DNA of 41,537 nucleotides from a virus: positions 1 through 41,537 of IMG/VR virus record IMGVR_UViG_3300048588_000101; one strand, written 5' to 3'. This document shows, piece after piece, positions 1 through 8,400 of the stretch. Position 1 is the first letter of the stretch, and the number at the start of each line of letters is the position of its first letter. The translations under genes and the position numbers were made by a program. Under the pieces are notes generated by a model. It saw only the letters and a list, made by a program, of their open reading frames with translations, made no database searches and had not been told where the DNA came from.

Positions 1-18
1 GTAGTCCGGCGCCGGGAC
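1..18. repeat. Terminal direct repeat, left copy
   Basis: The first 18 bases are identical to the last 18 (41520-41537). The reading frame entering the window here continues the frame open at the right end, so the join is real and the molecule is circular or circularly permuted, or this is an assembly overlap. The repeat contains the 10-base palindrome CCGGCGCCGG. A cohesive-end site is an alternative that cannot be tested from the sequence. Confidence 0.85.
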
Positions 19-1394
19 CGACGACACGAGGCAAAAGAATGCACCGCCAAATTCCTGACAAAGCGAATTCTGGTGATACCGATTCCGGGCCGCCACCGCC
101 GGGCGGCGCCTTCACCTTCGAGTCGATCACCGCCGTCCAGCCATACCCCGGCAACCCGCGCATCAATGACCAGGCGGCCGGCAAGGTCGCCGCCAGCATT
201 CAGGAGTTCGGGTGGACGCAGCCGATCGTGACCGACGAAGCCGGCGTGATTCTGGCCGGCCATACCAGACTGAAAGCGGCGCAGCGCCTCGGCCTGCAGG
301 AGGTCCCGGTCCATCGCCTGGTCGGATTGAGCGACGCGCAGAAGCGCGCATACCGGCTGGCTGACAACCGGATCCACGAGGAAGCGACGTGGCACGACGC
401 GATGCTGGCCGCAGAGCTGCGCGGATTATTCGATGGCGGATACGACCTGAGCCTGACCGGCTTTAATAAAGCGGAGTGGGACAAGCTGCTCGGCCTTGAC
501 GCAAACATCGAAGGGAAAACACCGGAGGATCAGATCCCGCCGGCGCCGAAAAAGCCGACGACCAGACCAGGCGACGTGTGGATCCTGGGCCGGCACCGGC
601 TGGTGTGCGGCGACAGCACGGACCCGGCGACCATCGCCAAGGCGCTGGATGGCGCGACAGCCGACCTGCTGTGGACGGACCCGCCGTACAACGTCGCCTA
701 CGCCGCCGGCGAGCACAAGCCGATCGCCAATGACTGCATGAGCGACGCCGACTACGAGAAGTTCCTCGCCGCCGCCTTCATCGCCGCCGGCCAGCACCTG
801 AAGCCGGGAGGGTGTTTCTACGTTTGCCACGCCGACGTCATGGCCGCCGAAAACCGGGCCGCCTTGGGCGCCGCCGGCCTGCGCGTCTCGCAAGGGCTGG
901 TGTGGGTTAAGAGCGCGGCCACCCTGAGCCGGCAGGATTACAACTGGCGCCACGAGCCGATCCTGTACGGATGGAAGCCGGGCGCCGGCCACTACTTCGG
1001 GCGGGACTTTACCGAAACCACCGTGATCGACTACGGCCAGCGCGACCTGGCGAGCCTGAGCAAAGCCGAACTGCTCGCCCTCGCCCAGGCCGCCGCCGAC
1101 CGGCCCGACACCGTGATCTACGAGGATAAGCCGAGCCGAAACGATGTCCACCCGACAATGAAGCCCGTGAACCTGGTGCGCCGCCTGATTCAGAACAGCA
1201 GCGCCCGCGGCGAGCGGGTGCTGGACCTGTTCGGCGGCAGCGGCAGCACGCTGATCGCCTGCGAGCAGATCGGCAGGACCGCCAGCCTGGTCGAGCTGGA
1301 CCCGACGTACTGCGACGTCATCGCCAACCGATGGCAAGAGTTCACCGGCAACGAGGCCAGTCGCATCCCGAGCAGCACCGAGGGCGAGCCGTGA
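3..1394 (+). CDS. ParB-like domain DNA methyltransferase (N6-adenine/N4-cytosine), main part
   Basis: This is probably a phage DNA modification enzyme. The N-terminal part has a ParB/sulfiredoxin-like fold signature (NPRIND, then GHTRLKAA), seen around base 140-340. The methyltransferase domain follows, with catalytic motif IV DPPYNV (near base 680) and the SAM-binding motif FGGSGST (near base 1230). Having motif IV before motif I is the order of the beta class. The first ATG inside the window is at 39, but the frame is open to the left edge and joins in frame to the ATG at 41426 once the 18-base overlap is removed, giving 495 residues in total. The stop overlaps the GTG start of the small terminase gene. 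Fused ParB-methyltransferases next to terminase genes are common in phages; the target sequence is unknown. Confidence 0.9.
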   Translation, partial: SPAPGPTTRGKRMHRQIPDKANSGDTDSGPPPPGGAFTFESITAVQPYPGNPRINDQAAGKVAASIQEFGWTQPIVTDEAGVILAGHTRLKAAQRLGLQEVPVHRLVGLSDAQKRAYRLADNRIHEEATWHDAMLAAELRGLFDGGYDLSLTGFNKAEWDKLLGLDANIEGKTPEDQIPPAPKKPTTRPGDVWILGRHRLVCGDSTDPATIAKALDGATADLLWTDPPYNVAYAAGEHKPIANDCMSDADYEKFLAAAFIAAGQHLKPGGCFYVCHADVMAAENRAALGAAGLRVSQGLVWVKSAATLSRQDYNWRHEPILYGWKPGAGHYFGRDFTETTVIDYGQRDLASLSKAELLALAQAAADRPDTVIYEDKPSRNDVHPTMKPVNLVRRLIQNSSARGERVLDLFGGSGSTLIACEQIGRTASLVELDPTYCDVIANRWQEFTGNEASRIPSSTEGEP

Positions 1395-1840
1395 GCACGC
1401 CCGGCCCGAAGCCAATACCACGCAACCTGCGCGTGCTGATCGGTGGCCGGAGCGCCAGCCCGGACCGGATGAACCCGAACGAGCCGAAGCCCAAGGTGAA
1501 AGTGCCGAGGCCGCCACGCGAACTGAGCCAGCAGGAGCGGCGGTATTGGCGCGAGTTCACCTCCCGCATCGCCGAACTGAACTGCGCAAGCGGCGCCGAC
1601 GTCGGCGCGATCCTGATATGGGTAAAGGCCAGGAGCAGGTGGAAAACCGCCTTCGACAACGTGGACAGGTACGGGATGCTGATCACCGGCGGCACCCTGA
1701 AAAATCCGCAGCCGCGGCGCAACCCGCTGCTGGCCGAGATCCACAAGTGCGAAGCCACCATGCTGCGGATTGAAACCGAATTCGGCATGACGCCATCGAG
1801 CAGGTCGCGTGTCAGTAGCAACAACAACGAAAGCCAGTGA
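1391..1840 (+). CDS. terS: Terminase small subunit (P27 family)
   Basis: A 149-residue protein likely to recognise the packaging site and recruit the large terminase. The N-terminus (STPGPKPIPRNLRVL) followed by a basic, proline-rich stretch and a helical region (LSQQERRYWREFT) is typical of P27-type small terminases, which carry an HTH-like DNA-binding region. The GTG at 1391 is chosen because it overlaps the methyltransferase stop (GTGA) and removes an arginine-rich non-homologous extension in the longer reading frame. The gene overlaps the large subunit by 32 bases. Position upstream of the large terminase agrees with the call. Confidence 0.85.
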   Translation: MSTPGPKPIPRNLRVLIGGRSASPDRMNPNEPKPKVKVPRPPRELSQQERRYWREFTSRIAELNCASGADVGAILIWVKARSRWKTAFDNVDRYGMLITGGTLKNPQPRRNPLLAEIHKCEATMLRIETEFGMTPSSRSRVSSNNNESQ

Positions 1841-3548
1841 ATGGGCCGACCTTGGTCCCTACGTTTCGCAGGCATTGGACTACGCAACCGACGTCGTCGA
1901 GGGCCGCATTCCAGCCTGCAAATGGCTGCGCCTGGCAGCCGAGCGACAGCTGGCAGACCTCGAGCGTGACGGGCCGGAGTTCCCGTTTTACTTTGACGTC
2001 GAAGCCGCCAGCCGACCCTGCCGGCTGATCGAAAGCCTGCCGCATATCGAGGGCGAGTGGGCTGCCCGCGGCGAGCTGATCAAGCTGGAACCGTGGCAAC
2101 TATTCATGATCACCACCGTGTACGGGTGGCGGCACAACGACACCAGCCGCCGCCGGTTCAGACAGGCGTATTGGGAAGTGGCGCGGAAGAATGCCAAAAG
2201 CACGATAGCCGCCGGCCTGGCCCTCAACGCCCTGGACAACGACGACGAAGCCGGCGCCCAGGTGTACAGCGCGGCGACGAAAAAGGACCAGGCAAAGATC
2301 GTCTTTGACCACGCCAAGGAGATGATGAGCCGGGCGAAAGCCAAGGGCGCCCGATGGGCCAGGCGCATCCAATCACACAAAAACGTGCTGTTTGTTCCAA
2401 AGACCGCCTCGAAGTTCGCGCCGCTGGACCGCGAAGCATCGAGCCAGGATGGCCTCAACGTGCACACCGCCATCAACGACGAATTGCATGCCTGGAAGCG
2501 CCGCGACCTTTATGCGGTGATCGAGACCGCCACCGGCGCCCGCCGCCAGCCGCTGATCATCAACATCACCACCGCCGGGTACAACCTGGGCGGGATTTGC
2601 TACGAGCTGCGCGATTACGGCCTGAAGGTGCTACAGGGATTGCTGATAGACGAAACGTTCATGGTCGCCATTTGGACCATCGACGACGACGACGACCCTT
2701 GGGATCCGGCCTGCTGGCCCAAGGCCAACCCGAACCTCGGCATCAGCGTATACGCCGACGACATGCGCGCCCTGGCGGCCAAGGCCCAAAGCATGCCGAG
2801 CCAGCAAACCGACTTCCTGACCAAGCGCCTCAACGTCTGGTGCAACGCCGAATCCAGCTGGATGGACATGACCAGGTGGGCGGCCTGCGCCAGGCCCGGC
2901 GTGCGCATGGAGGAATTCTCCGGCGCCCAATGTATCGGCGCCATCGACGTGGCCGAAAAGCGCGACATCACCGCCAGATGTCTGCTGTTCCAGCGTGAGG
3001 AAAAAGGGAAACGCCACGTGTATGCATTCCTTCGGTACTATTTGCCGGAGGATGCCGCCCGCAACACCCGGCACGCCGGGTACGACGGATGGATCCGGGC
3101 CGGCCTGATTACGGTGACGGATGGCAACATCATCGACCTCGATACCGTGCGAGCCGACCTGGTCGACGACAGCCGGAAGTACACGGTGGCAGAGCTGGCC
3201 TTTGATCCGCACAACGCGACATCGATGGCGCTGGAACTGAACAAAACCGGGATGCGCACCGTTGAGTTCCGGCAAACGCCGATGAATTTCGATGAGCCGA
3301 TGCGGTGGTGGGAAGCGATGGTGGCAGAGGGAACCTTTCACCACAACGGCGACCCGGTCCTGACCTGGATGGTCAGCAACGTGACAATCAGGAAAACCGG
3401 CCGCATGCATGAATTTCTGCACCCGCGCAAGGAACGAGACACCGCCAAGATCGACGGCGCTGTTACTATTTGCATGGCCCTCAAGCGGCTGATGGCCGAG
3501 CGAGAGGGATACACGGTGTACGAGAGCCGAGGGATCGTGGTGGTATGA
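1809..3548 (+). CDS. terL: Terminase large subunit (HK97/P27-like)
   Basis: A 579-residue packaging motor. The ATPase domain lies in the N-terminal half: an adenine-binding/Walker A region reads ARKNAKSTIAAG (near base 2190), and INDELHAW (near base 2475) is the Walker B-like acidic motif. The C-terminal half has the RNase H-like nuclease pattern, with an acidic residue in AIDVAEKRDIT (near base 2945) and another in FDPHNAT (near base 3205). Length is normal for the family. It starts at a GTG inside terS and its stop overlaps the portal ATG. The protein cuts concatemeric DNA and drives it through the portal. Confidence 0.95.
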   Translation: MSVATTTKASEWADLGPYVSQALDYATDVVEGRIPACKWLRLAAERQLADLERDGPEFPFYFDVEAASRPCRLIESLPHIEGEWAARGELIKLEPWQLFMITTVYGWRHNDTSRRRFRQAYWEVARKNAKSTIAAGLALNALDNDDEAGAQVYSAATKKDQAKIVFDHAKEMMSRAKAKGARWARRIQSHKNVLFVPKTASKFAPLDREASSQDGLNVHTAINDELHAWKRRDLYAVIETATGARRQPLIINITTAGYNLGGICYELRDYGLKVLQGLLIDETFMVAIWTIDDDDDPWDPACWPKANPNLGISVYADDMRALAAKAQSMPSQQTDFLTKRLNVWCNAESSWMDMTRWAACARPGVRMEEFSGAQCIGAIDVAEKRDITARCLLFQREEKGKRHVYAFLRYYLPEDAARNTRHAGYDGWIRAGLITVTDGNIIDLDTVRADLVDDSRKYTVAELAFDPHNATSMALELNKTGMRTVEFRQTPMNFDEPMRWWEAMVAEGTFHHNGDPVLTWMVSNVTIRKTGRMHEFLHPRKERDTAKIDGAVTICMALKRLMAEREGYTVYESRGIVVV

Positions 3549-4798
3549 ACATCCTGCGCCGCATTTTTGGGCCGAGCACCGAAGCCAAGGACACCACCCT
3601 GAGCATCGACCAGGTGCTATCCCGGATGGACATCCTGCGGGCCACCGCCGCCGGCGAGCCGGTCACCAGCGAAACCGCCCTCAACGCGCCGACCATTCTG
3701 GCGATTGTGCGCGCCCTCGCCAGCGTGCTGGCAATGCTGCCGGTCGACGTGATCAAGGGCAGCGGAGACGACCGCGAGGAACTGCCGAACCACGAGCTGG
3801 CCTGGCTGCTTAACCGGGCGCCGAATACGTGGCAGTCGCGCTACGATTACTGGTACACCGTCGCCGCGCAGATGATCCTCTACGGCGAATTTATCGCGGT
3901 AAAAAACCAGGCGCTGAACGGCAAGCTGGTCAACCTGATCCCGATCCCGCCAGGCATGGCGATGGCCCGCCTCGGCGACGATTTCCGCATGACCTACCAG
4001 ATCACGCAACGGGGCGGCGGCACCCGCACCTATCAGCAGCGGGAAGTGCACCACATCCGCACCGGCACCGTCGACGGCGTCACACCGATCCGGGCGATCG
4101 ACCGGCTGCGCGAGGATATCGCCCTCGAGATCGCCTGTACGAAATTCGGCGCCGCCCTGTTCGGCAACGGCGCGATCCCGAACCTGGTGATCGAGCACCC
4201 GAGCCATTTCATGACGCAGGAGGCCGCCGACCGGTTCAAGGAAGCGTGGACCTCCACCTTCAAGAAAAAGCGCGGTACGGCGGTGCTCGAGGATGGGATG
4301 AAGCTGCATGAGATCCAGCTGGCGAACGATGAAAGCCAGTTTCTGGAAACGCGGAAACACCAGCGCAACGTGATCGCCGGCGCCTTTGGCGTGCCGCCGC
4401 ACCGGATCGGCGACCTCGAGCGGGCCACCTTCTCGAACATCGAGCAGCAGAGCCTGGAATTCGTGACATACGCCCTGATGCCCTACCTGGTCGCCATCGA
4501 GGCCGCCGTCAACCGCGACCTTTTGCCGGAGGCGCAGAAGTGGGACACCGCGGTTAAATTCAACGTCGACGCCCTGCTGCGCGGCGATGCCAAGAGCCGG
4601 GCCGAAACGCTGCAGATCGAGCGCCAGATGGGCATCATCAACGCGAACGAGTGGCGGGCGCTGACCGACCGGGCGCCGCGCACCGACCCGGCCGGCGACG
4701 ACTACATGACGCCCATGAACATGAGCGCCGGCAAGAGCACCGACGCCAGCAAGCCGGATGCAGGCGCCGCCAGTAACGACCAGGAGGCAACCCCGTGA
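3545..4798 (+). CDS. Portal protein (HK97 family)
   Basis: A 417-residue portal subunit, expected to form the dodecameric ring at the packaging vertex. Recognisable segments include the N-terminal NAPTILAIVRALASVLAMLP, the RAPNTWQSRYDYW region, and HRIGDLERATFSNIEQQSLE near the C-terminal third, a hallmark of HK97-type portals. The ATG at 3545 overlaps the terminase stop (ATGA); a longer in-frame start at 3470 lies inside terL and is unlikely. The C-terminus (Lys, Asp, Ala-rich) is low complexity. It is followed by the protease with a 4-base overlap. Confidence 0.93.
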   Translation: MNILRRIFGPSTEAKDTTLSIDQVLSRMDILRATAAGEPVTSETALNAPTILAIVRALASVLAMLPVDVIKGSGDDREELPNHELAWLLNRAPNTWQSRYDYWYTVAAQMILYGEFIAVKNQALNGKLVNLIPIPPGMAMARLGDDFRMTYQITQRGGGTRTYQQREVHHIRTGTVDGVTPIRAIDRLREDIALEIACTKFGAALFGNGAIPNLVIEHPSHFMTQEAADRFKEAWTSTFKKKRGTAVLEDGMKLHEIQLANDESQFLETRKHQRNVIAGAFGVPPHRIGDLERATFSNIEQQSLEFVTYALMPYLVAIEAAVNRDLLPEAQKWDTAVKFNVDALLRGDAKSRAETLQIERQMGIINANEWRALTDRAPRTDPAGDDYMTPMNMSAGKSTDASKPDAGAASNDQEATP

Positions 4799-5454
4799 GC
4801 AGACCAGAAATCCAGTACATGCAGGTCAAGTTTGACCTCAAGGCCAGCGACAAAGCCGGCCGGATCAGCGGCATGGGCGCCGTGTTCGGCAACATCGATG
4901 AAGGATTCGACGTGATCCATCCCGGCGCCTTCACCGACAGCCTGAAGCGCCAGCGCCCGCTGATGCTGTGGCAGCACGGGTTTACCGACGACCCGGTCGG
5001 CGTGTGGGACAGCGTCGAAGAAACCGATGAAGGACTGGCGGTCGACGGCACGATGGTGTTGGTCAGCGACCAGGCGAAGCAACGGCATGCCCTGCTGAAA
5101 GCCGGCGCCCTCACCGGCCTGAGCATCGGCTACACCATCGACGAAGCCCGTTATGACGACAGCAACGTCCGGCACCTTTTCAAGCTGGATTTGTGGGAAG
5201 TCAGCGTGGTGAATTTTCCGATGAATCGGGAAGCAAGAATTTCCGCCGTAAAAGGGATGGCCGGATATAATCGTCTCCCAACGCCACGCCAAACTGAGTC
5301 GCTCCTGCGGGATGCAGGGTGGTCACCAGCACAAGCCAAGGCGCTGATAACCGGCGGGTACGAAGGTCTCAAGGCCGAGTTTCCCGACCGCATGGATAGA
5401 ACGGCCAGCGAGGAATTGCTGGTCGCCATCAACGCAGCAAGAGGAATTTTGTGA
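4795..5454 (+). CDS. Prohead protease (HK97 family, S78)
   Basis: A 219-residue maturation protease that would process the capsid precursor inside the prohead. Motifs include MLWQHGF (near base 4965), containing the conserved His, and TGLSIGY (near base 5115), containing the nucleophilic Ser. LWEVSVVNFPMN (near base 5190) is also typical of the family. The GTG start overlaps the portal stop. The C-terminal part, after about residue 145, is a helical extension with a Mu I-like 'RDAGWSPAQAKALI' segment. Order portal-protease-capsid is standard for HK97-type phages. Confidence 0.92.
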   Translation: MSRPEIQYMQVKFDLKASDKAGRISGMGAVFGNIDEGFDVIHPGAFTDSLKRQRPLMLWQHGFTDDPVGVWDSVEETDEGLAVDGTMVLVSDQAKQRHALLKAGALTGLSIGYTIDEARYDDSNVRHLFKLDLWEVSVVNFPMNREARISAVKGMAGYNRLPTPRQTESLLRDAGWSPAQAKALITGGYEGLKAEFPDRMDRTASEELLVAINAARGIL

Positions 5455-6746
5455 TGGACCAGAAAGCAGTCAAAGAGGCCATCGAGGCGCTGGGCCACGA
5501 TTGGCAGGAGTTCAAATCGGCGAACGATGCCCTGCTCAAGGCGAAGGCCGACGGCAAGTCGGTGGCCGAGCTGGAAAGCAAGGTCGACCGCATCAACAGC
5601 GCGATCACCGATGCCGAGGCCCGCAAGGCCGCGGCCGAGGCCGACCGCAAGAGCCTGATCGAGCGGATCGACCAGCTGGAAGCCAGTCTGCAGAACCACA
5701 AGCCGGGTTCCGCGGGCGACCAGGCCAAGGCCAAGCACCGGCAGCTGTTCGACGCATTCCTGCGCAGCAAATCCAACAGCAGCGTCGCCGCCCGCGAATT
5801 GGGCGCCTTCGAGCAGACACCAGAAGGTAAGGCGATCTCGACGGCAGCCGGCGTTACCGGTGGCTATGCGGTGCCGGAGGAAATCAGCCGCATGATCAAC
5901 GAGCAGGAAAACCTGCTGTCGCCGATGCGCAACCTGGTCAAGGTGGTGCAGGCCGGCACGCCCGACTACAAGGAACTGGTCGCGGTGCACAACACGCACG
6001 GCGGCGGGTGGGTAGGCGAAACCGATAGTCGCACGGAAACCGGCACCGCCGGCCTGCGCGAACGGGCGCCGACCTTTGGCATGCTTTATGCCTACCCGAA
6101 AGCGACCGAGGAATCGCTCGACGATATGTTCTTTAACGTCGGGCAGTTCCTGGTCGACCACACCAGCCTCACCTTCAGCCAGCTGGAAGGCATCGCCATC
6201 CTGACGGGCAACGGCACCAAAAAGCCGACGGGCATCCTGAACACCGCGCCGGTCACCACCGACGACGATGCGTCGCCGGAACGGGCCGCCAGTGCGCTGG
6301 AATACATCCCGCTGGCGCCGGGCACCAGCCCGAGCGGCGTGATCACGGCCGACGGCCTCACCGATCTGTGCTACGGCCTGCGGGCCGGGTACCGGAACGG
6401 CGCGTCCTGGGCCATGAACACCCTGACCCAGGGCCGCGTGCGCAAGCTGAAGGACACGACCAACAACTACCTGTGGCAGCCCGGCCTCGCCGCCGGCCAG
6501 CCGTCGACCCTGCTGGGTTACACGGTAAACACGATGGAGGATCTCGCCAACGCGGCGCTGAACGCCATCCCGGTCCTGTTCGGCAACTTCCGCCGCGGTT
6601 ACGTGCTGGTTGACCTGGTCGGGTTCCGCATCACCGTCGACGAAGTGACCACGCCCGGCTACGTGAAGTGGTACCTGCGCCGGCGCGTCGGCGGCATCGT
6701 GCTCGACAACTACGCGATCAAGGCCGGCAAGTGCGTCGCCGCGTAA
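5454..6746 (+). CDS. Major capsid protein (HK97 fold)
   Basis: A 430-residue precursor. Residues 1 to about 85 are a charged coiled coil resembling the HK97 delta scaffolding domain, normally removed by the protease encoded just upstream. The HK97-fold part follows, with TAAGVTGGYAVPEEIS, the central GNGTKKPTGIL loop and the C-terminal GNFRRGYVLVDLVGFRITVDE. The ATG at 5454 overlaps the protease stop and has GAGGAA seven bases upstream; the GTG at 5451 is an alternative. A strong terminator follows, so this probably closes the head transcription unit. Confidence 0.95.
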   Translation: MDQKAVKEAIEALGHDWQEFKSANDALLKAKADGKSVAELESKVDRINSAITDAEARKAAAEADRKSLIERIDQLEASLQNHKPGSAGDQAKAKHRQLFDAFLRSKSNSSVAARELGAFEQTPEGKAISTAAGVTGGYAVPEEISRMINEQENLLSPMRNLVKVVQAGTPDYKELVAVHNTHGGGWVGETDSRTETGTAGLRERAPTFGMLYAYPKATEESLDDMFFNVGQFLVDHTSLTFSQLEGIAILTGNGTKKPTGILNTAPVTTDDDASPERAASALEYIPLAPGTSPSGVITADGLTDLCYGLRAGYRNGASWAMNTLTQGRVRKLKDTTNNYLWQPGLAAGQPSTLLGYTVNTMEDLANAALNAIPVLFGNFRRGYVLVDLVGFRITVDEVTTPGYVKWYLRRRVGGIVLDNYAIKAGKCVAA

Positions 6747-6778
6747 GCGACGACCACCGACAAGCCTGCTAGTAAAAG

Positions 6779-6816
6779 CCGCCGCCGAGCGTTAAAGTTC
6801 GGCGGCGGTTTTTTTT
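6779..6816 (+). terminator. Rho-independent terminator after capsid gene
   Basis: A perfect 10-bp GC stem, CCGCCGCCGA (6779-6788) pairing with TCGGCGGCGG (6799-6808), with a 10-base loop, is followed directly by eight T residues. It lies 33 bases after the capsid stop. It would limit expression of the following accessory cassette relative to the highly expressed capsid. Confidence 0.93.
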
Positions 6817-6828
6817 GGAGTTCGCCGC

Positions 6829-7116
6829 ATGCGCATATTTTTTACCCGCCGGTTCCACGGCAGCCCGGATGGCGGCAGAAGCGTCAAAACCTACCGGCCC
6901 GGCCGCACCTACACGGTGCCGGGCGACATCCCGGCCGACCTGGCCGCCGCCGCCCTGAAAACCGGCAGCGCGAAGCAAGGGAACCACACCGATCCGCTGC
7001 CACCCGTCACCAACACCCTCGACGACACCACCACCCGGCGCGGCAAGCGCCCACCCGACAACAAGGCGCACCAGAATGCACCACCGAACAAATCCGCTGG
7101 CCGGCTGGAAACCTGA
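6829..7116 (+). CDS. Small head-region protein, unknown function
   Basis: A 95-residue protein directly after the capsid terminator. Residues 1-50 (KTYRPGRTYTVPGDIPADLAA) resemble short proteins often found after capsid genes in siphoviruses. The C-terminal half is polar and disordered-looking (TTRRGKRPPDNKA). No enzymatic motif or membrane segment is visible. It overlaps the next gene by 41 bases. A minor head or decoration role is only suggested by position. Confidence 0.7.
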   Translation: MRIFFTRRFHGSPDGGRSVKTYRPGRTYTVPGDIPADLAAAALKTGSAKQGNHTDPLPPVTNTLDDTTTRRGKRPPDNKAHQNAPPNKSAGRLET

Positions 7117-7753
7117 CAGCACGGCGGTACTGATCGCCAGCGGGCCGAGCCTGACGCCGGCGCAGATCGAATACATCAGGCCACGCCGCGCCTTCGGCGA
7201 TTTGTGGGTGGGCGGCGTGAACGACGCCTACCGCATTTGCCATTTCCTCGACCTGCTGTATGCCGCCGACTACGGATGGTGGCTGCACCACGCCGACGAC
7301 CTGCAGGTGGCACCGTGGACCGTCAAAGCGTGCTACGTGCCGGCCGCGGCCGAGGGCCGCGAGGATCCGGGCCAGGCAATCACCGCCCTGCGCGAGCGCC
7401 TCGACCTGCGGTGCATTCCCGGCCGGCAGGCGCCCGGCATCAGCCTCGACCCGGCCGCGGTCCACCTCGGCCAGCATTCCGGGTTTCAGCTGATCAACAT
7501 CGCCATACAGGCCGGCGCCAAGCGGATCGCCCTGCTCGGATTCGATTACCGGTTGGCCGATGACGGCGCCCGGCATTGGTTCGGTGACCACCCGGACCAC
7601 CTGAACCGCGACAGCCCATACCAGCGGTTTATGTACGAACTGGAGCACGCCGCGCCAGGCATCGCCGCCGCCGGCGTCGAGGTGATCAACTGCAGCCCAG
7701 GCAGCGCCCTGCGGTGCTTCCGCCAGGCCCGCCTCGAGGATGCCATCGAGTGA
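7076..7753 (+). CDS. DUF115/Maf-like putative glycosyltransferase, copy 1
   Basis: A 225-residue protein resembling the DUF115 superfamily, which includes flagellin glycosyltransferases (Maf), MptE-like pterin pyrophosphokinases and relatives of GT42 sialyltransferases. The nucleotide-binding signature AVLIASGPSLT lies at about residues 18-28. HSGFQLINIAIQAGAKRIAL with LGFDYRL around residues 140-165 is the second conserved block, and the C-terminal INCSPGSALRCF closes the domain. The adjacent gene is a paralogue with the same blocks. The substrate cannot be read from sequence; a sugar or activated cofactor transferase is likely. It is the first gene of a six-gene cassette with ATGA/GTGA overlaps between capsid and connector genes. 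Confidence 0.72.
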   Translation: MHHRTNPLAGWKPDSTAVLIASGPSLTPAQIEYIRPRRAFGDLWVGGVNDAYRICHFLDLLYAADYGWWLHHADDLQVAPWTVKACYVPAAAEGREDPGQAITALRERLDLRCIPGRQAPGISLDPAAVHLGQHSGFQLINIAIQAGAKRIALLGFDYRLADDGARHWFGDHPDHLNRDSPYQRFMYELEHAAPGIAAAGVEVINCSPGSALRCFRQARLEDAIE

Positions 7754-8400
7754 TCCCGCGAAAGTATCCGGGCGCCACCGGCATCGTGGTCGGCACCGGG
7801 CCGAGCATCACCGACGCCGACATCGAGGCGATCCGGGCCGCCCGCCAGGCCGACCGGGGGCGGGTATTCGCCGCCAACCGCGCCCACGAGTTTGTGCCGG
7901 CCGACGTGATCCACGGCTGCAATTACCAATTCTGGCACCGCTGGTGGCCAGACCTGCGCGATCACCCGGCCGACCGATGGACCACGCGCCCGGAGCTGGA
8001 AGGGATATACCCAGGCCTCGAGTACATCGCCGAGCGATGGGAGCCGGGTCTTTCCCGCGACCCGGCATGGATTGCCGCTCACCACGGCACCGGGCCGCAG
8101 CTGGTCAACATCGCGTACCTGTACGGCTGCACCCGCCTGCTGTTGGTCGGATGGGACATGCGGTTTCATGGCAAGCAGGACAACCGCACCTACGTCACCC
8201 GGCGCTACCTCGGCGAGGATGACCTGACGCTGCAGCATTGGCCACGCACCGGGCCGAACGGCGAACTGGAGGGGCTGATCCGCGAGATGGAGACCATCCG
8301 TCCGGCCGAGTACGGTATCGAGATAATCAACTGCACGCCAGGCAGTGCCCTGCGCTGTTTCCCGTTCATGGAGATCGACCGTGCGCTTGCGACACCCTGA
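7750..8400 (+). CDS. DUF115/Maf-like putative glycosyltransferase, copy 2
   Basis: A 216-residue paralogue of the preceding gene. Shared blocks are GIVVGTGPSITDADIEAI near the N-terminus, GPQLVNIAYLYGCTRLLLVG with WDMRFHGKQDNRT in the middle, and the C-terminal INCTPGSALRCFPF. The GTG at 7750 overlaps the stop of copy 1 (GTGA), making it a better start than the upstream in-frame ATG at 7714, which lies in copy 1. Divergence between the copies is large outside the blocks, so different substrates are plausible. Expected to act in the cytoplasm on nucleotide-activated donors. Confidence 0.72.
   Translation: MIPRKYPGATGIVVGTGPSITDADIEAIRAARQADRGRVFAANRAHEFVPADVIHGCNYQFWHRWWPDLRDHPADRWTTRPELEGIYPGLEYIAERWEPGLSRDPAWIAAHHGTGPQLVNIAYLYGCTRLLLVGWDMRFHGKQDNRTYVTRRYLGEDDLTLQHWPRTGPNGELEGLIREMETIRPAEYGIEIINCTPGSALRCFPFMEIDRALATP

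Noticed and set aside
1-18. Terminal repeat considered as a phage attachment site
   Set aside because: No integrase gene is seen, and the repeat lies inside a coding frame that continues across the join.
5151-6161. Long minus-strand frame under the capsid gene
   Set aside because: Shadow of the GC-rich capsid coding strand; overlaps two certain genes.
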